This document shows positions 39,758 through 47,044 of a stretch of 64,000 nt of DNA, in pieces. Below the pieces are notes generated by a model. That model did no database searches, was not told the origin of the DNA, and saw only the letters and a list, made by a program, of their open reading frames with translations. A program made the position numbers and the translations under genes. This stretch comes from Streptomyces tagetis (GTDB taxonomy: Bacteria > Actinomycetota > Actinomycetes > Streptomycetales > Streptomycetaceae): assembly GCF_018069565.1 (NCBI RefSeq), contig NZ_JAGPNL010000006.1, forward strand, positions 62,001 through 126,000. The letters are read 5' to 3'. Within the stretch, counting starts at the first letter, position 1, and every line of letters begins with the position of its first letter.

Positions 39758-41637
39758 TGCCGTCCTCCCTCGCCGGCATCGGCTTCGGTCGCGCAGGCGC
39801 AGGGGGTGGACGGCGGGGCGGAAGACGTCGCGGCCAGGGCCTCCGTGAGGACGCGTACGGCCTGGTCCAGGCTCCCGAAGTATGCGGTGGGCGTGGTGTC
39901 GGCAGCGGGCACGAGACGGAGGTCGAGTGTCGGATGCACCCGGCCGGTGGTGCGGCAGCCGAGTTCGCTGCGCCCGAGGACCAGCGCATACGCGTTCGGG
40001 AGTGCAGGCTCGGCCAGCCCGGCGGCACGGCACAGGCGCCCCGCTGTTCGCGCGTACTCGACGCGGTCGCGCGGCAGGATGCCAACCGACAGGAATCGGG
40101 GCTCGGCTCCGGGGACGCCGTCGTACCCGTGGCCCTGGCAACTGTCGTAGGTGACGGCGTTCCAGCCCGCGGTGAGCGCGTCGACGACAGGGCGGACGCC
40201 GGGCTCGATGCCCTCGGACCACTGGGGGTGGCGGGGGTCGAGATCGTCTGCCTCGTGCACGCCGGGGAGGCCGACCGTGTTGATGTTGCCGTGGGTGCTG
40301 ACCTGGAGGCGCGCGGGTGGGCGGGGCGCGGCGGGGTCGTCCCACCGGGCCAGGAACGCCGCGACGTGGTGCATGTCGTTGGGGCTGATGGGGCGCCACC
40401 GCAGTCGGGCGCAGGGGGTGCCGGGCTGGAGGTCCGGTTGGGCGAGGAGGGCGGCAACGCCGTCGATCAGGCGCATGCGGTGGTCGCAGTACGCGTCCTC
40501 GTCACCGGCGGCGGCGAAGCGGAGTCGGACTGCCGGGCAGCCCGCGCCGCAGGTGTCTCGATAGTCGCAGGTCATGCACTTCGTGACCAGGGAGCCTGCC
40601 TGCCGCAGCAGGGAAGAGCTGCCCTGGGCACCTGCTACGTCCGACTCAGCGTGTACGTCGCCGAGCGCGGCGAGGCCGGCCTGTGGCCAGGGCAGCTCGT
40701 CACAGCTTCCCAGACGGTCATTGGGATAGAGAGTGAGGACGTGGTCGCACTTCAGGTCGGAGAAGTGACAGGAACGGGTCCGCAGACCCCTCAGACGGCG
40801 GATGACGGAGACGACGGGCTCCAGCTTGATACGGCGGAACATGCCGCCTGCGACCCAGTGGTGGGCGGCCTCCAGCACGAAGTCGGCGTACTGACGCGGC
40901 GTGACGGCCCAGGCCGGGCCGGTGGGGCCGATGGCCCGTTGCTGGAGTGCCCGACTGGTCGGCGCGCGGGATCCGACCACCGTGGTTGACCGGGTGACCG
41001 CCTCGTCGAAGCACGGCACCAGGCTGACCGTCGTCACGGCGGGAAAGGAGGCGAGGTGTTCCACGACCTCGGATGCTCGGCCAAGGACGTACGGGGTGAC
41101 GGCGCAGATGACGCCGACCCGGCGGTCGCGACGGCCGAGGAGGTTCAGGGCCTTGACCGCTCGGGGGTACGTGGGGCGGCCGTCGTAACCGACGCGCCAC
41201 GAGTTCCCGAGTGCGTCGCCGTCGAGAGAGATGCCGATCTCCAGCTCCGGGTAGTGCCGCTCGAACAGGTCCAACCAGGCGTCGTCGAGCTGGAGGCCGT
41301 TGGTCTGGAGGCTCACGCGGATGACGTTCGGTTGTGCGGCGAGCGCGTCCAGGATCTCTGCGATCCTTTCCCGGCCGGCTGTCAGGGGCTCTCCGCCATG
41401 GAGTTCGACGCTGAGCGGACGCCCGGAGAAGATCGAACCGAGACGGTGGATCTGTGCCGCGCTGATCCGGGCACCGCCCGGTGACTCCTTGCGCTTCTCG
41501 AAGCAGTACAGGCAGTCGATGTCGCAGGTCTCTCCTCGGAGCTTGAGGATGACGGAGACCGCGGTGTCCGGCCCGGTGCTCGACAACGGGGCGTAGAGAC
41601 TCTCCAGGTCCGTGGGTGCGGTGCGGGTGACGGGCAT
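39754..41637 (-). CDS. Radical SAM/SPASM peptide maturase with extra C-terminal domain
   Basis: Radical SAM enzyme of 627 residues. The 4Fe-4S site is CDIDCLYC (C38, C42, C45; CxxxCxxC), followed by ELHGGEPLT and SLQTNGLQLDD typical of FxsB/anSME-like maturases. A SPASM region at about 285-395 carries further cysteines (SCHFSDLKC, GSCDELPW, CMTCDYRDTCGAGCP, YCDHR). Beyond about 420 there is a 200-residue domain I do not recognise, with THGNINTVGLPGVH and TYDSCQGHGYDG. It lies 30 bp after the nucleotidyltransferase gene; the dioxygenase start overlaps its stop. Likely role: C-C or C-X crosslinking of the peptide encoded 0.8 kb downstream. Confidence 0.85.
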   Translation of the reverse strand: MPVTRTAPTDLESLYAPLSSTGPDTAVSVILKLRGETCDIDCLYCFEKRKESPGGARISAAQIHRLGSIFSGRPLSVELHGGEPLTAGRERIAEILDALAAQPNVIRVSLQTNGLQLDDAWLDLFERHYPELEIGISLDGDALGNSWRVGYDGRPTYPRAVKALNLLGRRDRRVGVICAVTPYVLGRASEVVEHLASFPAVTTVSLVPCFDEAVTRSTTVVGSRAPTSRALQQRAIGPTGPAWAVTPRQYADFVLEAAHHWVAGGMFRRIKLEPVVSVIRRLRGLRTRSCHFSDLKCDHVLTLYPNDRLGSCDELPWPQAGLAALGDVHAESDVAGAQGSSSLLRQAGSLVTKCMTCDYRDTCGAGCPAVRLRFAAAGDEDAYCDHRMRLIDGVAALLAQPDLQPGTPCARLRWRPISPNDMHHVAAFLARWDDPAAPRPPARLQVSTHGNINTVGLPGVHEADDLDPRHPQWSEGIEPGVRPVVDALTAGWNAVTYDSCQGHGYDGVPGAEPRFLSVGILPRDRVEYARTAGRLCRAAGLAEPALPNAYALVLGRSELGCRTTGRVHPTLDLRLVPAADTTPTAYFGSLDQAVRVLTEALAATSSAPPSTPCACATEADAGEGGRQ

Positions 41638-41667
41638 CAGAGAACTCCCGAGGAGGAGAGGCGCGGT

Positions 41668-42534
41668 CTACGCGCCATCGGTGGAGACCACGGACAGCCA
41701 CCCGAGAAGCTGTCCGCCGGTGATGGGGACGTGGACGTCGCCGCGGCGAAGAAACCACCCGTCGGCGTACCGCTGGGGTAGCCAGCCGACGTCAGGGACA
41801 CCCAGGTTGGGAGGCTTCTGCACCGGGTCGTCGACGGGCCAGCAGTCCAGGAGTGCTCTGGTCACGCGTTGCTGAACCGGGCGGAACCACTCCCACGTTT
41901 CCGCGCGGGCCGGGTCGATCGGCGGATGGAACGGAGCGCTGGCAAGCAGCGGCAGCCACTTGTCGCCCAGGACCGGGTGGCCGGCCGCCGCGCAGTCGAG
42001 CGCGGCGAGACAGGTCTCCAGCTTCCGGCACACGATGTCGGTGGGTTCGGCCAGGCCGTCCTCGACGAGGCCGGTCAGGTCCTCGGCGAGACTCGCAGCG
42101 ACCTCGGCCTGGTCGGCTACCGCCCAGCGTCGGTAGCCCTGACGCTCCCCGGAATCGAGCACCGGATGCCAGCGTCCGGGACCGTAGGAGAGAGCGGTAC
42201 GCAGGCACATGAGGTCGTGCATCGAGGCACGTGCCCGGCGGAACGATCCGAGGTCGTCGCGGCGGACGTCGAAGGAGCGGAGCAGGCGGCGGAGTTCCTC
42301 CGCCCGCTGCGGCGCAGTCGCCTGGAGGTCGACACGGATGCCGTCCACGATGCGCGACTCCCACGCCGGAAGGGTGCCAGCCACGATGCCACGCAGGTCG
42401 ATGTCGCTCGCCGCGTGGGCGAAGCCGCAGGCGAGGGCTCCCTCCAGCCAGACCTCTTGAGCCTCGCCGGACGCGAGCAGCGCCTGGGCGACTCTGTCGG
42501 CGATTTCCCGACGAAGCTGTGCCGACGGGTTCAC
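41668..42534 (-). CDS. Nucleotidyltransferase-fold protein
   Basis: Protein of 288 residues with a Pol-beta-type nucleotidyltransferase motif near the N terminus (EVWLEGALACGFAHAASDIDLRG, the SDIDL acidic pair) followed by a helical domain resembling kanamycin/streptomycin adenylyltransferases. It may adenylylate or otherwise activate a small molecule of the pathway, or provide self-resistance. Start GTG overlaps the dehydrogenase stop. Confidence 0.65.
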   Translation of the reverse strand: MNPSAQLRREIADRVAQALLASGEAQEVWLEGALACGFAHAASDIDLRGIVAGTLPAWESRIVDGIRVDLQATAPQRAEELRRLLRSFDVRRDDLGSFRRARASMHDLMCLRTALSYGPGRWHPVLDSGERQGYRRWAVADQAEVAASLAEDLTGLVEDGLAEPTDIVCRKLETCLAALDCAAAGHPVLGDKWLPLLASAPFHPPIDPARAETWEWFRPVQQRVTRALLDCWPVDDPVQKPPNLGVPDVGWLPQRYADGWFLRRGDVHVPITGGQLLGWLSVVSTDGA

Positions 42535-43454
42535 CTGAGCCCTCCTTCGATGAGGGGCTTGTCGTCCACGGTGATCTCCATGAGGAGATCGATGGCCCAT
42601 CGGTCGAGCGCGCCGCGTACGTCGGACCGCTGGGCGCCGATGTGAGGCGAAGCCAGGAGGTTGAGTGGTGCCACGGAACCGGTGAGGAGCGGCAGGTGCT
42701 CCCGCTCGACCGGGTCGAGTGCGAGGCCCGAGAGCCTCCCGTCCGCCAGCGCCCGCAGGCAGGCAGTGACATCGAGGGTCTCCAGCCGCCCGGCGCAGAT
42801 CAGCAGAGGCCGCTGTGGAGCGACGCGTGCGAGGAAGCCCTCGCCGATGAGCTGTTCGGTCGTGGGACGCAGCGGCAGAGCGATCACGTGTACCTGCGAC
42901 TGCTCCATGAGGGCTCTCGGCGACAGCTCCCGTAGACCGGGAGGGTTCGACGGCCATGCGGCGAAGGCGGTGCGGCCCACGTAGGGGGCGAGGGCCCCGT
43001 CGGCGGCCAGCCCCACTGGGCCCGCGCCCCAGATACCTGCCGGCAGGGTGCTGAGGGACGCACCCATGCACGCCTGCTTCTCGTGCCGGCCGAGCAGCAG
43101 CGCATGCTGCCCCAAGGGGATCCGCCGGGCCAGGGCGAGGGCAGCGGCGAGGACCCACTCGCCCACGGCGCCCGCGCCGGCCTCGGCGTTGCGGTGCAGC
43201 GTGATGCCACGGTGCCGGAGGGCGCTCACGTCGATGTGGTCGATGCCGGAGCCGGTCCGTACGACGTGCCGCAGGCGAGGCAGCGCGTCGAGCTCTCGCT
43301 CGCCGGGACGGACCCCGGAACGCAGGACGAGCACGGTCGCGTCGGCGGGTAGAGGCGACTTCAGGTCCGGCAACTCGTGCACGAGGACACCGGGCAGGGC
43401 ACGGCGGATCGCGCTCGCGTCCGCCGCACCGCGTACCACCAGGACAGCGCTCAT
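42531..43454 (-). CDS. D-2-hydroxyacid dehydrogenase family protein
   Basis: NAD(P)-dependent 2-hydroxyacid dehydrogenase of 307 residues. The nucleotide-binding motif is GAGPVG (143-148). The expected catalytic Arg (in LLICAGRLETLD), Glu (in ALDPVEREHL) and His (SPHIGAQRS) are all present. It reduces a 2-keto acid or oxidises the 2-hydroxyacid. Being co-transcribed with a PEP-mutase-like gene, it could act on phosphonopyruvate or a related keto acid, but this is speculation. ATGA overlap with the methyltransferase gene. Confidence 0.8.
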   Translation of the reverse strand: MSAVLVVRGAADASAIRRALPGVLVHELPDLKSPLPADATVLVLRSGVRPGERELDALPRLRHVVRTGSGIDHIDVSALRHRGITLHRNAEAGAGAVGEWVLAAALALARRIPLGQHALLLGRHEKQACMGASLSTLPAGIWGAGPVGLAADGALAPYVGRTAFAAWPSNPPGLRELSPRALMEQSQVHVIALPLRPTTEQLIGEGFLARVAPQRPLLICAGRLETLDVTACLRALADGRLSGLALDPVEREHLPLLTGSVAPLNLLASPHIGAQRSDVRGALDRWAIDLLMEITVDDKPLIEGGLR

Positions 43455-44116
43455 CGGCGGGACCCGGGCTTCTCGTACCGGCCGAAGGCGAGATCACCCT
43501 CGCCGACGACGGTGGTCACCGGTGACGGAGCGCCGAAGTACGCGTCGCAGGCTCGCTTCACCCCCGGGAGCCCATCCCAGACCTGCGGATTGACCGCCGT
43601 GTCCGCGTAGTCGTCGACCAGCAGCACACCCGTCGGCACGAGGCGGGTGACGCAGTGCGTGAGTCCCGTGAGGGTCGAGTCGTAGAAGTCGCCGTCCAGG
43701 TAGGCGAACGCGATCCTGTCGGGCAGTTCCGTGGGAAGGGTCTCGTCGAACCACCCCGGGTGGATGAGCGGCGTCGGCCTGCCCCAGGCCGCGTGCGTCG
43801 CCCGCACGTCCTCCGGGGACGACCGGAGCTCGCCTGCTGCCAGATGGTCCGAGTCCTCGGCCCCGGGTGCGGGCATGCCCTGGAAGGAGTCGTACACGTG
43901 GATCTCGCGGTCACGGTCGCCCAGCAAGTCGAGCACGCTACGGGTCCAGAGGGCCATTGCCCCCCGGTAGCAGCCGAGTTCCACCACGGTGCCCGGCAGA
44001 CCGCGCGCGGTGAGACCGGCGAGCTCGTCGGCGATCACGCGGAGCCGGTCGGCGCAGACCGTCCCGGAGTGCTCTCGCAGCAGCCACTCCCGCAGGTCCT
44101 TCAGCGTCGGATCCAT
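43451..44116 (-). CDS. TylF/MycF-family methyltransferase
   Basis: SAM-dependent O-methyltransferase-like protein, 221 residues, of the macrocin O-methyltransferase type. SAM-binding motif is VVELGCYRGAMALW, followed by HVYDSFQGMPAPG and metal/substrate elements AYLDGDFYDST and VLLVDDY. ATG 44116 was preferred because AGGTGG is 8 bp upstream; GTG codons at 44125/44128 overlap the Nudix stop. In natural-product clusters such enzymes methylate sugar or amino-acid hydroxyls. Confidence 0.82.
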   Translation of the reverse strand: MDPTLKDLREWLLREHSGTVCADRLRVIADELAGLTARGLPGTVVELGCYRGAMALWTRSVLDLLGDRDREIHVYDSFQGMPAPGAEDSDHLAAGELRSSPEDVRATHAAWGRPTPLIHPGWFDETLPTELPDRIAFAYLDGDFYDSTLTGLTHCVTRLVPTGVLLVDDYADTAVNPQVWDGLPGVKRACDAYFGAPSPVTTVVGEGDLAFGRYEKPGSRR

Positions 44117-44121
44117 GAAGG

Positions 44122-44592
44122 TCACCACCTGTCCACGAAGGGGTCGGCGAGATCCCCGCTCAGCGCCGCCAGCAGCGGGCGGTTGATCCGGGGCAGCAGG
44201 TACACGTCTCCCAGACGTTCCAGCGGAACCCACTCGAAGCCCACCTGGATGGGGTCCGGCGGTTCCGGCATACGAGGCTCGGCGTCGTCCACCTGCTCCG
44301 CGAGGAAGTTGAACTGAACCTTCTGCACGTCTCCGAACTCGCCCTGCCACGACTCGGGGACGTACTCGACGACGCACAGCAGACGCCGGGCCACGACCTG
44401 GAGGCCGGTCTCCTGCGCGACCTTGCGGTTCACAGCCTGACGCAGGTCCTCGCCGACCTGGGCCTTGCCACCCGGGAGGTTGTAGTGAAACCCGGCCTCG
44501 TCGTCGTAGGACAGCAACAGGAGGGCGCCGTCGCGCACGATCGCCGCCTTCACCGAGACACTGATCCGGGGCAGTTCGGGTGTCAGAGGCAC
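44122..44592 (-). CDS. Nudix-fold protein with degenerate Nudix box
   Basis: Protein of 156 residues with the Nudix fold (SVSVKAAIVRDGALLLLSYDD start, FHYNLPGGKAQVGE). The catalytic box should read Gx5Ex7REUxEExGU but here is GKAQVGEDLRQAVNRKVAQETGL. RE has become RK, and one of the two glutamates has become Q. It may be a weak hydrolase or a binding protein. Its GTG start lies inside the end of the PEP-mutase-like gene (10-bp overlap). Confidence 0.78.
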   Translation of the reverse strand: MPLTPELPRISVSVKAAIVRDGALLLLSYDDEAGFHYNLPGGKAQVGEDLRQAVNRKVAQETGLQVVARRLLCVVEYVPESWQGEFGDVQKVQFNFLAEQVDDAEPRMPEPPDPIQVGFEWVPLERLGDVYLLPRINRPLLAALSGDLADPFVDRW

Positions 44593-45452
44593 GACAGCGC
44601 CTCCGGTTCGCCGACGCGCATCAGGTCGCCGACCTCCGCGAGGGACCCCGCGACGGTGGAGCGGAAACTCCCTCCGCGCCGGAACTGACGGGCGGCGGCG
44701 CGCATACCCGCCAGAGCGGCACGGCTGAGCTGGTTCGCGTAGATGCAGAGACTGAAGCCGGCCTCGCCGAGTTCGGCGGCGCTCAGGTCGGGGAACGCGG
44801 TGGGTACGCTGACCAGCGGTACGCCGTGGCTCCACGCGCGCCCGATGGTCCGCGCCTGATCACCGGTCGTGTCCTTGGAGTGGATGAGGACCGCGTCCGC
44901 TCCGGCCTCGGTGTACGCCTCGGCCCTCGCGATGGCCGTGGCGATGTCCTCGCCGGCGATCAGGGCCTCGGTGCGGGCCACGACCACGAGGCCGTCACCA
45001 GCGAGCTTCCGTATGCGTCCCACCTGCTCACACAGCAGGTCCCGGTCGGCGAGGGTCTGGGCCCGGTGGGCAGCGAAGCTGTTGCACTTCGGGTACGCGC
45101 TGTCCTCGACGCACACCGCCGCAGCTCCGGCGCGCATCAGGTCGTATGCGAACCGCTCCGCCGTGCGCTCCGAACCGCCCGCATTGTCGATGTCCACGAT
45201 GACGGGCAGATCGGTGACACGGCCGAGCGAGGCGACCACGTCGGCCAGGTCCCGGGGGCCCAGGACGTTGGCGTCGGGCAGCCCGGAGGCCGCGGACACC
45301 TCCAGACCGCTCACCCACAGCGCGTCGAAGCCCGTTTCCGCCGCGACGTGCGCGGCGAGCGCGTTCACCGCACCGATCGCCAGGAGCGGGTGCTTCCGCT
45401 CGCTGTCGCCGAGGGCCCTGCGCAGACGCATCGCCTTCGTGCTGTCAGCCAT
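44583..45452 (-). CDS. Isocitrate lyase/PEP mutase superfamily enzyme, PEP-mutase-like
   Basis: Alpha/beta barrel enzyme of 289 residues. Metal-binding region VDIDNAGG (D87, D89) corresponds to the DxDTG of PEP mutase. The gating loop EDSAYPKCNSF (116-126) aligns with EDKxFPKxNS, keeping the second Lys and the Asn typical of P-C bond formation but with Ser in place of the first Lys. VVARTEALIAG and AGADAVLIHSK also match mutases. PEP mutase makes phosphonopyruvate; other members cleave C-C bonds. No phosphonopyruvate decarboxylase is adjacent. Start ATG overlaps the kinase end by 8 bp, with GGAGGAG upstream. Confidence 0.75.
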   Translation of the reverse strand: MADSTKAMRLRRALGDSERKHPLLAIGAVNALAAHVAAETGFDALWVSGLEVSAASGLPDANVLGPRDLADVVASLGRVTDLPVIVDIDNAGGSERTAERFAYDLMRAGAAAVCVEDSAYPKCNSFAAHRAQTLADRDLLCEQVGRIRKLAGDGLVVVARTEALIAGEDIATAIARAEAYTEAGADAVLIHSKDTTGDQARTIGRAWSHGVPLVSVPTAFPDLSAAELGEAGFSLCIYANQLSRAALAGMRAAARQFRRGGSFRSTVAGSLAEVGDLMRVGEPEALSCL

Positions 45453-46131
45453 GGTTTTCTCCTCCTTCCACTTGAGCGGTGAGTGACGGCACCAGGTGCC
45501 GTTCGCGCAGTACGTCCCAGGCGGCGAGCAGCACCTCGCACCGGGGCCGGCGGGCGTCCAGCCGGACCACGTCGCCGAGGAGCGGAAACTCGTCGGGCTT
45601 CGTGACCACGGCCTCGTAGGTCTCGCGAACCCGGCTCTGGACGTCGTGCACGTCCCAGTCGGCCCGGACGGCGTCACCCTGCCGGGCCTGCGCCCGGCTC
45701 ATCGAGGCGTCGGTCTCCAGGTCCAGGACGAGCGTGAGGTCGGGGGCCGTGGTGAGCCGCGTGGCCAGAGCCTCGTAAGTCTTCGACACCTTCATGCCGT
45801 GCTTCACCGCGAAGAAGGCCAGCTCACTGAGGAGCCAGCGATCCGCGATCACGGGCCGGGCCGACCGCTGGGGGAGCACGAGTCGTTCCAGAGTTGCCCG
45901 CTTGTCCGCCGCGATCGCGGACAGATAGGCGTCGTGGTTCCCGGCGTTCGGCTGGTACTTGCCGGTGATGATGGCGGCGGCCTGGTCGGTGGCGAGGAAG
46001 TTGGTGGTGAGTACACACAGCGGGGTGACGCCGTAAAGCCCCTCCCAAAGTCGGAAAAGGCCCTTGCGCAGCGTTGTCTTTCCGGTGCCGTCGAGCCCCT
46101 CAACGACGATGAACGGATAGCGGTCGTTCAT
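45445..46131 (-). CDS. Thymidylate-kinase-like P-loop kinase
   Basis: Small P-loop kinase of 228 residues. Walker A is GLDGTGKTTL (12-21). A DRWLLSELAFF segment matches the DRY/DRW motif of dTMP-kinase-like proteins, and a LID-type arginine region (SRAQARQGDAVR) follows. Biosynthetic clusters sometimes use such kinases on non-nucleotide substrates. The ATG overlaps the stop of the upstream gene (ATGA). Confidence 0.75.
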   Translation of the reverse strand: MNDRYPFIVVEGLDGTGKTTLRKGLFRLWEGLYGVTPLCVLTTNFLATDQAAAIITGKYQPNAGNHDAYLSAIAADKRATLERLVLPQRSARPVIADRWLLSELAFFAVKHGMKVSKTYEALATRLTTAPDLTLVLDLETDASMSRAQARQGDAVRADWDVHDVQSRVRETYEAVVTKPDEFPLLGDVVRLDARRPRCEVLLAAWDVLRERHLVPSLTAQVEGGENHG

Positions 46132-46889
46132 TCGACCTGCCCCGCCCCCGTGCCGCCGGCGTACTTGGTGAAGCGACCCCGCCAACGGGCGGTGGTGGAC
46201 ACCAGGTCCACCAGCCGCAGCTCGGCCAGTTCGTCGACGAGGCGGGGCAGCTCGGGCTCCATGCAGATGCCGGCCTCGACGGCCCGGCAGTACGCGGCGC
46301 GGACGGCCGGGTCGTCGTCGGAGGTGTGCAGCGCCGCCTCCAGCACCCGCATGGCCATGCCGTGGGCCACGACGCTCACTGCGGTGCCCAGGGCCTGCTC
46401 GTGGAACGGGCCGGGGCGTGGCTCCAGCGTGACGTGGTGCACCCCACGGTGGCGGATGGCCGCGAAGAAGCCCACCCACCACGCGGCGGCGCCGCTGACG
46501 GCGGTCACGGCGTCGGACCAGGCCGACTTGGAGCGGCCCGCGAGGATGCTCCGGGCAGCGGCGTCGGCGGCGTGCGCAAGGAACCCGCACGGATCCCGTG
46601 CATCCGATCCGTATCGCTGGGGCAGCTCCCACCAGAACCCCAGCCCGGCGCCCTCCAGCAGCATCAGGGCGGTGTCGTCGTCTTCCGGCAGCGGGGACGG
46701 GCGCCGGGCCAGCAAGGACACGTCGGCGCTGGGCACGTCCGGCAGGGCCTTTCCCTCCGCGACGACAGTCCGCCATTCATCGAGGTGGAGGTGGAGCCGC
46801 TGGGTCAGCAGTCCGTCCGCCAGCGTCTGCCAGGCATGGGCCAGCGGCGGTGAACCAGGTGGCCGAGGAGGCAGGGTCAAGGAGGTCAC
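46128..46889 (-). CDS. Unknown protein, first gene of the minus-strand operon
   Basis: Not recognised. About 253 residues, helical in appearance, no signal peptide. Notable segments are LHLHLDEWRTVVAEGKALPD, GLGFWWELPQRYG and WWVGFFAAIRHRGVHHV. GTG 46889 was chosen because GAGGA is 9 bp upstream; a GTG at 46925 is also in frame. It leads the operon, is coupled to the kinase by an ATGA overlap and diverges from the XRE regulator. Confidence 0.6.
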   Translation of the reverse strand: MTSLTLPPRPPGSPPLAHAWQTLADGLLTQRLHLHLDEWRTVVAEGKALPDVPSADVSLLARRPSPLPEDDDTALMLLEGAGLGFWWELPQRYGSDARDPCGFLAHAADAAARSILAGRSKSAWSDAVTAVSGAAAWWVGFFAAIRHRGVHHVTLEPRPGPFHEQALGTAVSVVAHGMAMRVLEAALHTSDDDPAVRAAYCRAVEAGICMEPELPRLVDELAELRLVDLVSTTARWRGRFTKYAGGTGAGQVE

Positions 46890-46974
46890 AAGTCGGATCC
46901 TCACGTCCGGGGAGTCGCGGCACACGGCTCCGATCGGTGGTGCTCCTTCAGGGTGACCGCGGCCAAGTCCCCCG

Positions 46975-46995
46975 CCTATGAGTGTTTATGAGCCC
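46975..46995 (-). promoter_or_regulatory. 21-bp AT-rich element, possible operator
   Basis: Read on the minus strand it is GGGCTCATAAACACTCATAGG. A 17/21 match stands in inverted orientation at 50857-50877. It lies in the divergent promoter region between the operon and the XRE regulator, in the only AT-rich patch there, so it may bind that regulator or carry a -10 box. Confidence 0.4.
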
Positions 46996-47044
46996 CACCC
47001 ATGGAACGCGCCCGAGCGGGCGTGCAGCGAGGAAGAATGCCGAC

